A model generated the notes under the pieces. The model ran no database searches, was not told where the DNA came from, and worked only from the letters and a program-made list of their open reading frames with translations. Source: Clostridia bacterium (GTDB lineage: Bacteria; Bacillota; Clostridia; Christensenellales; CAG-138). Taken from it: DNA of 64,000 nt. Below are positions 55,228 to 63,718 of the stretch, in pieces. The stretch's first letter is position 1, and the number at the start of each line of letters is the position of its first letter. A program made the translations under genes and the position numbers. Where the stretch lies: positions 381,476-445,475 of the forward strand of contig JAFWOT010000012.1 in assembly GCA_017509785.1 (NCBI GenBank), read 5' to 3'.

Positions 55228-55976
55228 GCTACAGAAGACTGCCGTTTGAGGAATACTTCCTCAACACCTCGCGTGATTACAACCACACGGGCAGGTCGAC
55301 CATGACCGTCGATTACGTCCCCGTCCTCTATACGACGGGATGGATCGAGAGGCTTTTCCGCCTCTCGCACGAGGCGAATTACGCGTTATTCTATGACGGG
55401 GAGCGCGACGTCATACAGCTCCACTTCCAGTGGACGGTCGGCTTGCGCGATTGGTTCGCGAACGTGTTCGAGTTTTCGAGCAAGTATTACGACGCCATCC
55501 GCTTCAAAAACGGGCTGCTGCAGCTCCGCGTGCATCACGGCTGGGGCAATATGTATAAGGCGATCAAGCACCGGGTGCGCGACGGGTGGAAGCAGCTTAA
55601 AGAGGAGCATCCCGAAGCCGAGACGGAGATAATAGGCTGGTCGCTCGGCTCCGCCATCGCAACTCTCTGCGCGCAGGATCTCAATTACAATTTCAAGATC
55701 AGGCCCCGCCTTTACACCTTCGGCAGCGTGAAGCCCTTCAAGTACGTCCGCCGGAACAAACGGCAGACGCTGCGGTATCTCTCCGGGGTATGCAGCGAAT
55801 GCATGAATTTCGCGGACGTGAACGACATAGTCACCTACATGCCGCCGTTTCGCGGGTTCACCGCGATCAGGACGGTGAGAGTCGGCCTCGAGAGGAGGAC
55901 CCTCTCACGGCTCATGAAGCCCTTAAAATACCATACGCATTACGACCTCCCGGAGCTGTACGGGGATCTGCGCTGA
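55224..55976 (+). CDS. class 3 lipase-like alpha/beta hydrolase
   Basis: A 250-residue protein. The nucleophile elbow is IIGWSLGSAIATLCAQDL (about 138-155, GxSxG), preceded by HHGWGNMYKAI, the usual lipase_3 approach. The catalytic Asp fits FADVNDIVTYMPP (about 192-204) and the His fits HTHYDLPELYG near the end. There is no signal peptide, so it is cytoplasmic. It is translationally coupled to the phosphopantetheinyl transferase; a link to lipid handling is possible but unproved. Confidence 0.82.
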   Translation: MSYRRLPFEEYFLNTSRDYNHTGRSTMTVDYVPVLYTTGWIERLFRLSHEANYALFYDGERDVIQLHFQWTVGLRDWFANVFEFSSKYYDAIRFKNGLLQLRVHHGWGNMYKAIKHRVRDGWKQLKEEHPEAETEIIGWSLGSAIATLCAQDLNYNFKIRPRLYTFGSVKPFKYVRRNKRQTLRYLSGVCSECMNFADVNDIVTYMPPFRGFTAIRTVRVGLERRTLSRLMKPLKYHTHYDLPELYGDLR

Positions 55977-55990
55977 ACCAAAACGAATCG

Positions 55991-56024
55991 AAGACCGTTC
56001 ATTGGCGAACGGCCTTCTTTTTTA
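55991..56024 (+). terminator. terminator of the lipase gene
   Basis: GAAG and CCGTTC pair with GAACGG and CTTC, interrupted by one mismatch, followed by TTTTTT. Confidence 0.85.
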
Positions 56025-59000
56025 TCATTCCATGCCGAGCTGGCGGCTGACCGTCCTCAGCTCCCGCGCGAGGCGCCTTACCTCGGCGTCATACGGGTTG
56101 GGTCTTGAGATCTCCTCCTCGAGGACTATCCTGTCACGGGAGAGCTCCTCGAGCGCCTTTTCCGCGTCGTCGATGCGCTTTGCGATGCCGTTGACCGCGT
56201 TGTCAAGGCGCATTGCCTGCCCCTGCGGACTGTCGCTTATCTCGACGGTATATGAGTTCTCCCCCTGAAGGAGGAACACCCGGTGCAGCCCCGTCGTATC
56301 GTTAGTGATGCAGAGCGGGAAGCTTCTGAACCTGCCTATGGGGATCGCCTCGCGCGAGTAGGCGAATTCGTCCGTCAGCTCGAGCAGGCGCTCGCCCGCG
56401 TCCCTGCGGCGGGTGAACGTCTCGCCCATTATCTCTATCGACCAGGCTTCGTCGGTCCCCTTCGCGGAGGCCTTCGCGTCGAGCGTGAGCCGCCGCTTTG
56501 CCTCGGTCAGCTCCTCCTCGCGCCTCGGGAGGGAGACGAGCTCGACCCGCGCCCTGTCGCGCGCGCGCTCGATGCGGGCCCGGAGAGTGCCCTTCCTTTG
56601 AAGCTCCGTCTCGAGCTCGATCCTGCGCTTTATGAGCGGATCGCCGACGGCGAGAGATTTGACCTCGCTGTAGGTAAGGACTATCTCGTCCACCTCGTCG
56701 CCGCTCCTGCCGGAGTAGCTCCCGCCGATGATCTGCGAGGTGAAGCGCTGTTTGTTTTCAAGCAGCTGCCATGAATAGGCGTCGAAGCTGCCGTTCGTTA
56801 TATAGCGGTAGACGGCGACGTCGTCGTTCTTGTTGCCCTGACGGAGCATCCTGCCCTCGCGCTGGGTGACGTCGGAGGGTCTCCACGGGATATCGAGATG
56901 ATGCACCGCCCAGAGCTTATCCTGCACGTTGGCGCCGATGCCGAGCTTGAACGTCGACCCGATGAGCACGCGCACGTCGCCGCGCCTGACCCTGTTGAAG
57001 AGGGCGGTGCGCATCGAATCGTTGACTGCGTCGTGAACGAAGGCGATCTCCTTTGCGGGGATGCCGAGCCCGACGAGCTTATCCTTCATATCGTCGTAGA
57101 GGTTGAAGCCGTCCTTCGGGGTGGACTGATCGAGGAACACGAGCTGTGTGACCCCGGGGTCGCCGCTCCAGATCTCGAAAACCTTTCTGACGCAGGTGTT
57201 GAGCTTTGAGGAGGGGCTGTCCGGCGCGAACCTATCCACCAGACGCATATCGAGCGCCGCCTTGCGGCCGTCGGTGGTGATCTTGAGCATATTGTCCTCT
57301 GTCCTCGGTATGAGGCCGGATTTCACGTCCTCGGCGCGCCTGGCGAGCTCGCCTATGTAATCGCGCAGCTCCTTTGAGGCGGGGACGGTGCAGTTGACGT
57401 ATCGAACGTTCGAGGGGAGCTTCTGCTCATCCTCGGTCGTTATGTGGAAATCGGCGATATCGGAGAGCAGCAGCGAGAGCTCCGGCAGGTTATGATACCT
57501 GCTCAGGCGGCGGCGCAGACGGTAGCCGACGCCGTTCGCCTCGACCTCGAACTCCTCCGTTACCTCGGAGAAGAGCTTGACCCAGTTGTCGAATTCGACG
57601 AGGTTCATTTCGTTCAGCCTCTCATACGCGAGGTACAGGAGCATCGTGTAAAGATCGGAAACGGAGTTGGTTATCGGCGTGCCCGTTGCGAAAACGACTC
57701 CCCTCCCCCCGTGGGAGCGCTGAATAAAGCGCACCTTTGCAAGCAGATCGTCACAGCGTTTGGAGCCCTTCGTGTTGAGACCGGGGAGCGTGCCATGCTT
57801 CGTTTCGATGCTGATGTTCTTGAAATTATGCGCCTCGTCCACGAAGAGGGTATCTATATCGAGATCGTCGAAGCAGAGCTCGTCCTCTCCGGCGGGGTCC
57901 TCGTCGTCCCAGAGCTTCGAGAGGCGGCGTTCGAGCCTCGCGGAGTAGCGGTTGAGGACCATGTAGGCGTCGTTATAGATCGCGTCCTTCATCGAAAGGG
58001 ATATCTCCGTCATGCGGGAGACGAGCTCCTGCTCGCGCTCCGCCTTCGAGAGCGGGATGAGCGAGAAGCTGCCGTAGCCCATTATGATGGCGTCGGCGTT
58101 GGAATCCTTTATCTCCCGCAGGACGCGCTGACGGCGGGCGGGCGTGAAATCCTTCGGCTCGATGACGATGAGATCCGCCTCGGGGTAGAGCTTCAGAAAC
58201 TCGGTATGCCACTGATCGAGTATGTTGTTGGGGACGACGAAAAGGTTCCTGTTTGAAAGCCCCGTGCGCCTCAACTCCATTGCGGCGGCGGCCATGGCGT
58301 ACGTCTTGCCCGCGCCGACCTGGTGCGCCAGGAGCGTGTTTTTGGAATTGACTATCCTCGAAACGGCGTTGAGCTGATAATCCTGCAGGCGGATATTCGG
58401 GTTCTTCCCCGGGAGCTTCAGGCGCGAGCCGTCGTACTCCCTCGGGCGGACGGCGCCGAACGCCTCGTTATAGTGCTCGACGAGCTTCGTCCGCCTCGGC
58501 TCGTCGCGGAAGAGCCAGAGCGAGAACTTCTCCTCCATGAGCTTCGCCCTTTCAAGGGCGAGCATGGATTCGGCGCGGTTGATGCGGCGCACGGGCATGC
58601 CCTTTCCCTCGGAAACGACGGTGTCGTAAACGACGATCTCGCCGGAATTGAGCAGGCGTTCGAATATGTCGAAGGCGTTCATCCGCTCCGTGCCGTAGGT
58701 GAGGCGCGCGCGGGTGAGCTCCCTGTAGCGCTTCTTGCCGTGGATTATGTAATGATTCGCCGCCTTGACGTACTCGACTATGAGGCGCGGCTTCTTGCCG
58801 CCCTCGGGCTTTATGCCGAGGAGCTTTATGAGGAACTCGCGGTAAACCCACGAGGGTATCCACGGGCTGCCGACGGCGGCCTTTATATCCTCCGCGGGGA
58901 CGAAGGGCGGCATGACGGCGTTGAGGTCGCTTATATTGACCGACCAATCGACGGTGAAGCTCCGCTCGGGAACGCCGAATTCCTCCTCGCGTCTTTGAGC

Positions 59001-59234
59001 CTTCTCGGCCTCGTGCAGCTTCCTCAATACGTTGCCGGAGAGGTATTCTTCCGCCGTTACGATCGCTTCCTGCGCAGGGTCGTAATAGACGAGCCCTGCA
59101 AGGCGGCGGAAGGCCTCCGCTTCCGAAAGGCCGCAGCGCTCGCAGATAAGCCGCAGATCGACCCGCCCACGCAAAAACAGCGAGAGCTCAAGCGCCTCCG
59201 AAGGGGAGGCTATGCCGTTGAAGTCGATCTCCAT
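56025..59234 (-). CDS. large SNF2-type DEAD/DEAH helicase
   Basis: A 1069-residue superfamily 2 protein. The first 280 residues are of unknown fold. Walker A in LLAHQVGAGKTYAMAAAAMEL is near 300, FVVPNNILDQW (Ia) near 335, VDEAHNF (II) near 475, VVFATGTPITNS (III) near 525. The second RecA domain has VLIGSTFKLGIGANVQDKLWAVHHLDIPWRPSDVTQREGRMLRQGN. The last 200 residues are charged coiled coil. This form is usual in conjugative elements and phages, often fused to a DNA methylase; no methylase domain or mobility gene is here. The ATG at 59234 has GGAAGGTG upstream. Confidence 0.88.
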   Translation of the reverse strand: MEIDFNGIASPSEALELSLFLRGRVDLRLICERCGLSEAEAFRRLAGLVYYDPAQEAIVTAEEYLSGNVLRKLHEAEKAQRREEEFGVPERSFTVDWSVNISDLNAVMPPFVPAEDIKAAVGSPWIPSWVYREFLIKLLGIKPEGGKKPRLIVEYVKAANHYIIHGKKRYRELTRARLTYGTERMNAFDIFERLLNSGEIVVYDTVVSEGKGMPVRRINRAESMLALERAKLMEEKFSLWLFRDEPRRTKLVEHYNEAFGAVRPREYDGSRLKLPGKNPNIRLQDYQLNAVSRIVNSKNTLLAHQVGAGKTYAMAAAAMELRRTGLSNRNLFVVPNNILDQWHTEFLKLYPEADLIVIEPKDFTPARRQRVLREIKDSNADAIIMGYGSFSLIPLSKAEREQELVSRMTEISLSMKDAIYNDAYMVLNRYSARLERRLSKLWDDEDPAGEDELCFDDLDIDTLFVDEAHNFKNISIETKHGTLPGLNTKGSKRCDDLLAKVRFIQRSHGGRGVVFATGTPITNSVSDLYTMLLYLAYERLNEMNLVEFDNWVKLFSEVTEEFEVEANGVGYRLRRRLSRYHNLPELSLLLSDIADFHITTEDEQKLPSNVRYVNCTVPASKELRDYIGELARRAEDVKSGLIPRTEDNMLKITTDGRKAALDMRLVDRFAPDSPSSKLNTCVRKVFEIWSGDPGVTQLVFLDQSTPKDGFNLYDDMKDKLVGLGIPAKEIAFVHDAVNDSMRTALFNRVRRGDVRVLIGSTFKLGIGANVQDKLWAVHHLDIPWRPSDVTQREGRMLRQGNKNDDVAVYRYITNGSFDAYSWQLLENKQRFTSQIIGGSYSGRSGDEVDEIVLTYSEVKSLAVGDPLIKRRIELETELQRKGTLRARIERARDRARVELVSLPRREEELTEAKRRLTLDAKASAKGTDEAWSIEIMGETFTRRRDAGERLLELTDEFAYSREAIPIGRFRSFPLCITNDTTGLHRVFLLQGENSYTVEISDSPQGQAMRLDNAVNGIAKRIDDAEKALEELSRDRIVLEEEISRPNPYDAEVRRLARELRTVSRQLGME

Positions 59235-59303
59235 AAACGCACCTTCCGTAAATTGTGGGCGGGCCGGCAGGGTAGCTTTCAAGCCGTGCCCCGTGAATCA
59301 AGG

Positions 59304-59332
59304 ATTATAACAGAAAAGTTCAAATTTGTCAA
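59304..59332 (-). promoter_or_regulatory. perfect consensus promoter of the helicase gene
   Basis: TTGACA (59327-59332), 17 bp, TATAAT (59304-59309). Confidence 0.9.
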
Positions 59333-59416
59333 GAGGTTTCGCCTGTATATGAGAAAAACCCGACGCGCATATCCGGAAAGGCTCCCGCCCTCCGCCGGAG
59401 ACGCCGCGCTCACGGC

Positions 59417-59457
59417 ATAAAAATGCCCGGGACGGCGTTTCGTTCACCGTTCCGGGC
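59417..59457 (-). terminator. terminator after the dockerin remnant
   Basis: GCCCGGGACGG/CCGTTCCGGGC (one G-T pair) with an 11-base loop, followed on the minus strand by ATTTTTAT. Confidence 0.8.
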
Positions 59458-59530
59458 GAAGTATTCTTTTGTGCGGGCGGAAGCCTGCGTCATGCAGCCT
59501 ATCCGGTTAAACCGGAAGCCGTTTCGTGCC

Positions 59531-59848
59531 TCAGTTCAGGTTCAGTACGTGCCTGAATATAAGCAGGGCGTCAAGAGCATCCGTTTCGCCGTTCATGTCG
59601 ATATCGGCGTTTATGCCTTCTACGGCAGCGAGACCCATGCACCGGCGCATCAGAAGGAGCGCGTCCGTCGCGCTGACAAGACCGTCGCCGTCGATATCGC
59701 CGCCGAAGCGCGCGGTGTATTCGCCGCCCTCCGTGACCTCGATCTCTTCTTCGGCGGAGATAAACTCATCCCCCCTGTACCAGCCGATGAACATCTCCCC
59801 TAATGAAGAGGCGCTGAGCCGTGAAACGTCCTGATACGCATACTTATT
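59531..59848 (-). pseudogene. C-terminal fragment of a dockerin-tagged cell-surface protein
   Basis: The frame ends in two dockerin loops (GGDIDGDGLVSATDALLLMRR and ADIDMNGETDALDALLIFRH). Before them, GWYRGDEFISAEEEIEVTEGGEYTARF looks like the end of an InlB-type B-repeat or bacterial Ig module. Reading further upstream the frame stays open past the ATG at 59794 (YAYQDVSRLSASSLGE), then loses sense, and no signal peptide or start is found. It seems to be the tail of a larger secreted protein whose front is gone. A terminator follows. Confidence 0.6.
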
Positions 59849-59933
59849 GAAGAGAACGGAAACGCAGCCCCCTCCCCGCCACCGGCGGAGCCGTTTTTCC
59901 CGGCACGGGCCGAGATCCCGTCTTTCTCCGCCA

Positions 59934-59963
59934 AACGAAAAAGCATGGACGAACCATGCTTTT
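59934..59963 (-). terminator. terminator of the dockerin beta-propeller gene
   Basis: AAAAGCATGG/CCATGCTTTT, 10-bp stem, 5-base loop, then TTTTTCG on the minus strand. Confidence 0.88.
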
Positions 59964-60037
59964 CTTACCGGAATACAGGTATTCGATCCTGTACGGGATG
60001 CTTCGGCTCCCCGATCGGTGATGCGGACGTTTTCCGA

Positions 60038-61072
60038 TCAGCGCCCGAGGGAGAGCGCCGGGCCGACGCCGACGGCGTACCTCAGTATGGCTATCGCGTC
60101 GGAGGTATCGACAGAGCCGTTTCCGTCGACGTCCCCCGCGAGGAGGGACTGCCCCTCAAGGAAAGCAAGCCCCATCGCGTAGCGGAGGGCGAGGAGCGCG
60201 TCGGAGGAATCGACGACGCCGTCGAGGTTGACGTCGCCGGGGATGAAGCCGCCGAGCTCATCCGGATCGTAAGTGAAGAGGCCGGTTATCTCCATGCCGC
60301 CGCCGATCATGCCGCAGTACTCGACGGTATGGTCCACGGGGTCGAGCTTATAGAGGCCGTTGTCGGAGCTGTACTGCTCGTTTACGTGCGCCCAGTAGAT
60401 ACAGCCGGTCGTGGGTTCCCACGTCATGGACTGGGCGTAGAAGCAGGGCAGGCCGGTGCTCATAACGGTCGTCATGGAGCCGGTGCCGCGGTCTATCCTG
60501 ACGAGGTTGGAGCTTATCGCGGCGAAAGTGAGCGCGTAGAAATTGCCCTCGCCGTCGACGGCGAAAGTCTGAAGGCCGAGGGAGTTCCCGAGCTGGATAT
60601 CGAGCACGCGGGTGAGCTCGCCTGTTGCGAGATCGACCGACGCGATATAGGGGTGATCCTCATCGCAGAGGGCGTACATGGCGTTGTCGGCGGGGCTCCA
60701 CGCCATGCCGTAGACGAATTCGCCGCCCGAGGAGGCGCCTTCGATGAACTCTATGCCGCCGGACTTGACGTCCATGCGGTAGTAATTCGTGAGGAGCGTC
60801 CCCATGGCGTCATAGCCGTAGAGATAGCCGTAGGCTCTTCCGTTGTGATAGCCCGCGGCGTAGGTCGAGAGGCAGGGATCGTAGGACGTGACGGAGGAAG
60901 GATCCGCCGCCGTGAAGCCTATCCAATCGGCGGTGCTGCTGCCGTTGAAATCTCCCGCGACGTAGCCGCGGAATACGATGGGTTTCTCATCCGCCCTTTC
61001 AGGGGAAGCAAAGCCCGCGGAGCTGACCGCAAGGAGCAGCGCGCAGAGCAGTAGGGAGATCGTTTTCTTCAT
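60038..61072 (-). CDS. secreted beta-propeller protein with dockerin type I domain
   Basis: A 344-residue exported protein: signal peptide 1 to about 22 (ending SAGFAS), then repeated beta-sheet segments such as YGMAWSPADNAMYALCDEDHPYIASVDLATGELTRV that look like propeller blades (about 40-275). The tail from about 278 has two calcium loops, GDVNLDGVVDSSDALLALRYAMG and GDVDGNGSVDTSDAIAILRYAVG, a full dockerin. Such domains dock onto cohesins; no cohesin gene is in the window. AAAGGAA precedes the ATG at 61072. Confidence 0.85.
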   Translation of the reverse strand: MKKTISLLLCALLLAVSSAGFASPERADEKPIVFRGYVAGDFNGSSTADWIGFTAADPSSVTSYDPCLSTYAAGYHNGRAYGYLYGYDAMGTLLTNYYRMDVKSGGIEFIEGASSGGEFVYGMAWSPADNAMYALCDEDHPYIASVDLATGELTRVLDIQLGNSLGLQTFAVDGEGNFYALTFAAISSNLVRIDRGTGSMTTVMSTGLPCFYAQSMTWEPTTGCIYWAHVNEQYSSDNGLYKLDPVDHTVEYCGMIGGGMEITGLFTYDPDELGGFIPGDVNLDGVVDSSDALLALRYAMGLAFLEGQSLLAGDVDGNGSVDTSDAIAILRYAVGVGPALSLGR

Positions 61073-61105
61073 GCCGGTTCCTTTCATAATTGAAGTTAGG
61101 TTCGT

Positions 61106-61134
61106 ATAATACCATGATTCTCATCGGATTTCAA
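61106..61134 (-). promoter_or_regulatory. promoter of the dockerin beta-propeller gene
   Basis: TTGAAA (61129-61134), 17 bp, TATTAT (61106-61111). Confidence 0.75.
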
Positions 61135-61219
61135 GCTTTCGTGCATTAATTTTACCCTCATCCTCTCCGGACCGCGGGCTGCGGGCTCAAACATTTCTCT
61201 TTTCCCGCAACAAAAAGTC

Positions 61220-61248
61220 TTGACAAAGGTCAAATTATATCGGATAAT
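61220..61248 (+). promoter_or_regulatory. promoter of the SPFH protein gene
   Basis: TTGACA (61220-61225), 17 bp, GATAAT (61243-61248). Confidence 0.8.
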
Positions 61249-61301
61249 ATAGGATGTATACGGGTAAACCCAATTGAACCAACCGAAAGGAGATTATAAA
61301 A

Positions 61302-62669
61302 ATGGGTCTTATTCAGGCAGCTTTGGGCGCCGCGGGCGGAGTCCTTGCGGATCAGTGGCAAGAGTACTTCTACTGTGAGTCCATGCCGGACGACGTTCTT
61401 GCCGTAAAGGGAAAGAAGCGCGTTTCCGGCCGTTCGAGCAACACCAGGGGCGAGGACAACATCATCTCCAACGGCTCCACCATCGCCGTTGCTGACGGTC
61501 AGTGCATGATCATAGTCGATCAGGGCACGGTCGTCGAGCTCTGCGCCGAACCCGGCGAGTTCATTTACGACACCTCCACCTCTCCCTCCATATTCGCGGG
61601 GAAGTTCGGCGAGAGCCTCGTAGCCACCTTCAAGGAGTGGTGGGACAGGTTCAAGCACGGCGGCAGCCCCTCCAAGGATCAGCGCGTTTACTACATCAAC
61701 ACCAAGGAGATCAAGGGCAACAAGTACGGCACGGCCAATCCCGTTCCCTTCCACGTTATCTACCCCAGCATCAACCTCGAGACCGACGTTTCGATCAAGT
61801 GCTTCGGCGAGTATTCCTACAACATCTCCAACCCGATACAGTTCTATCGCTGCGTAGCCGCCAACTTCCATGACGTCTACACCCGCGACCTCATCGACAG
61901 CCAGCTCAAGACCGAGCTGCTGACCGCTCTGCAGCCCGCCCTTTACAGGGTCAGCACCGCGGGGATCATGTATTCCGCTCTGCCCGGCCACACGAAGGAG
62001 ATCGCGGACGCCCTCAATACCGAGCTTTCGGAGACCTGGGGCGAGCTTCGCGGCATCTCCGTCGTATCCTTCGGCGTGAGCTCCGTCACCGCCTCCAAGG
62101 AGGATGAGGACAGGATCAAGGAGCTTCAGACCCACGCGGCTCTGAAGGATCCCTCCCTTGCGATAGCGCATCTTGCGGGCGCTCAGGCGGCCGCCATGCA
62201 GACCGCAGCCGCAAACGAGGGCGGCGCGTTCCTCGGCTTTGCTGGGCTCAACGCGGCCTCCGGCGCGGGCGGCGTCAATATGCAGACCCTCTACCAGATG
62301 CAGCAGGCGCAGGCCGCTCAGGCCAACACGTGGACCTGCGCGTGCGGCGCACAGAACACCGGCAAGTTCTGCGCTTCCTGCGGTCAGCCGATGCCCGGCT
62401 CCTGGACCTGCTCCTGCGGCGCGACGAATTCCGGCAAGTTCTGCTCCTCCTGCGGTAAGCCTCAGCCCTCTGCCGAGCCTGCGGGCTGGAAGTGCGAGTG
62501 CGGCCAGGTCAACGGAGGGAAGTTCTGCTCCTCCTGCGGCAAGCCCAAGCCCGCCGACGCTCCCCTCTACCGCTGCGACAAGTGCGGCTGGGAGCCCGCC
62601 GATCCCGCGAATCCCCCGAAGTTCTGCCCCGAGTGCGGCGATCCCTTCGACGAGAAGGATAAGATCTGA
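61302..62669 (+). CDS. SPFH-domain protein with C-terminal zinc ribbons (YdjI/virion-core-like)
   Basis: A 455-residue cytoplasmic protein. Residues about 20-290 are an SPFH-type domain of the YdjI group (VADGQCMIIVDQGTVVELCAEPGEFIYDTSTSPSIFAGKFGESL near 64-105). A short Ala/Gln-rich helix follows, then four zinc-ribbon units from about 345, each with CxC or CxxC pairs (TCACGAQNTGKFCASCG, TCSCGATNSGKFCSSCG, KCECGQVNGGKFCSSCG, RCDKCGWEP...CPECG). YdjI-type proteins recruit partners to membranes under stress. AAAGGAG precedes the ATG. Confidence 0.9.
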   Translation: MGLIQAALGAAGGVLADQWQEYFYCESMPDDVLAVKGKKRVSGRSSNTRGEDNIISNGSTIAVADGQCMIIVDQGTVVELCAEPGEFIYDTSTSPSIFAGKFGESLVATFKEWWDRFKHGGSPSKDQRVYYINTKEIKGNKYGTANPVPFHVIYPSINLETDVSIKCFGEYSYNISNPIQFYRCVAANFHDVYTRDLIDSQLKTELLTALQPALYRVSTAGIMYSALPGHTKEIADALNTELSETWGELRGISVVSFGVSSVTASKEDEDRIKELQTHAALKDPSLAIAHLAGAQAAAMQTAAANEGGAFLGFAGLNAASGAGGVNMQTLYQMQQAQAAQANTWTCACGAQNTGKFCASCGQPMPGSWTCSCGATNSGKFCSSCGKPQPSAEPAGWKCECGQVNGGKFCSSCGKPKPADAPLYRCDKCGWEPADPANPPKFCPECGDPFDEKDKI

Positions 62670-62693
62670 GCTCCGGCCCGTTAACCGATAAGC

Positions 62694-62723
62694 AGAAGCC
62701 CCGCCTTCCCCGGCGGGGCTTCT
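62694..62723 (+). terminator. terminator of the SPFH gene
   Basis: AGAAGCCCCGCC/GGCGGGGCTTCT, 12-bp stem, 6-base loop. Confidence 0.85.
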
Positions 62724-62799
62724 TAACGTTACCGCCGATCGATCCATTCGGCGGCGAAGCAGCTTGCGTAAAGCCGGATCCATCGGCATTGTACTTAAT

Positions 62800-62828
62800 A
62801 CAAAAACCACCGGGCTCAGCCGGCGGTT
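62800..62828 (-). terminator. terminator of the acyl carrier protein gene
   Basis: AACCGCCGG/CCGGTGGTT on the minus strand, 9 bp with one G-T pair, then TTTTTG. Confidence 0.8.
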
Positions 62829-62842
62829 CATTTGATCTGCGC

Positions 62843-63058
62843 TCACGCCGCCATCACGAGGCGGGCCAATTCACCGAGGGTGTCGAAATCGGTATCCGTG
62901 AGATAGATATCGTACTCCTTTTCCACGTCTATGACGAGCTCCTCCACGTCGAAAGAATCGAGCTTGAGCTCCTCCTTGGTGCTTTCGGGACGGATTTCCT
63001 CCTCCGGCACGCCGACGAGCTCATGCACAGCCTTGCGCAGGAATTCGAATACAGCCAT
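62843..63058 (-). CDS. stand-alone acyl carrier protein with DSF motif
   Basis: A 71-residue, acidic four-helix carrier. The serine that takes phosphopantetheine is in LKLDSFDVEELVIDVEKEYDI (S34); the usual motif is DSL, and here Leu is replaced by Phe, followed by DVEE. It is not next to fatty-acid genes, so it may serve a special pathway instead of general lipid synthesis. GGAGG precedes the ATG. It has its own perfect promoter and terminator. Confidence 0.9.
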   Translation of the reverse strand: MAVFEFLRKAVHELVGVPEEEIRPESTKEELKLDSFDVEELVIDVEKEYDIYLTDTDFDTLGELARLVMAA

Positions 63059-63132
63059 TTTTTTCCTCCAAATGATGCCAAATAATGCTATGATAAATCA
63101 ATATGCGGCACAGCCGAAACTATGCCGCACAC

Positions 63133-63161
63133 ATTATATTGTAGTGACCTGTATTTGTCAA
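63133..63161 (-). promoter_or_regulatory. perfect consensus promoter of the acyl carrier protein gene
   Basis: TTGACA (63156-63161), 17 bp, TATAAT (63133-63138). The leader starts with a TGCGGCA/TGCCGCA hairpin (63103-63130). Confidence 0.9.
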
Positions 63162-63174
63162 GCGCAATATCGAT

Positions 63175-63582
63175 TCAGGCAAGATATTTTTTCAGGTATT
63201 CGGGGACGGGCTCGTCCGAATTGATGCCGATCACCATGTCGGCGCCGATCCTTTGGCTGAACTCCTCGAAGAAATCGAACAGCCCCTCCAGCGAGGAGAC
63301 AGGATGCCTGACTATCTTCATGAAGCTGCAGATGATTATCTTTTCGAGATCATGATCCTGAGCGGATATGCCCGAGAGGAAACCGCTGAACATCTTCGGC
63401 CCCTCTATGTGGTAATCGCTCGCGTTGATGAGGCGTATCCCGCTCGCGAGATCGTAAATATGCTTATCGTCCTTGTCAATGAAAACAACGCTCCCCTTGG
63501 CCTGCGCATGGTAATTTGCCGCAAGTTCGAGAAGCTTGGCGTCCATGCCCTCTCCCCTGCCGCCGTACAGCAATTTTATCAT
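63175..63582 (-). CDS. P-loop-like protein of Clostridia, lacking the Walker A lysine
   Basis: A 135-residue protein. The start IKLLYGGRGEGMDAKLLELA lies where relatives have a Walker A of the form GxxGxGKT; here the Lys-Thr is replaced by Met-Asp. The rest (GSVVFIDKDDKHIYDLASGIRLINASDY and EKIIICSFMKIVRHPVSSLEGLFDFFEEF) follows the family strand-helix order with the second strand in the Walker B position. ATP binding is doubtful. Family recognised from memory only. The ATG at 63582 has GAGGTGG upstream. Confidence 0.7.
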   Translation of the reverse strand: MIKLLYGGRGEGMDAKLLELAANYHAQAKGSVVFIDKDDKHIYDLASGIRLINASDYHIEGPKMFSGFLSGISAQDHDLEKIIICSFMKIVRHPVSSLEGLFDFFEEFSQRIGADMVIGINSDEPVPEYLKKYLA

Positions 63583-63614
63583 TTCGCCACCTCGCTTTCT
63601 TTTTGCTCGGATAT

Positions 63615-63643
63615 ATTCTAACATATTTCCTTCGGGGATTCAA
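63615..63643 (-). promoter_or_regulatory. promoter of the P-loop-like gene
   Basis: TTGAAT (63638-63643), 17 bp, TAGAAT (63615-63620). Confidence 0.75.
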
Positions 63644-63683
63644 CCGCAAAAAGCGCCAAACTTTTAACGGTTTATGAAATCGA

Positions 63684-63712
63684 TTGACAAATCAACGGCG
63701 CTGTTGTATGAT
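63684..63712 (+). promoter_or_regulatory. promoter of the last gene, leaderless type
   Basis: TTGACA (63684-63689), 17 bp, TATGAT (63707-63712). The ATG begins 7 bases after the end of the -10 box, and no ribosome site is visible. Confidence 0.8.
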
Positions 63713-63718
63713 TTTCAC

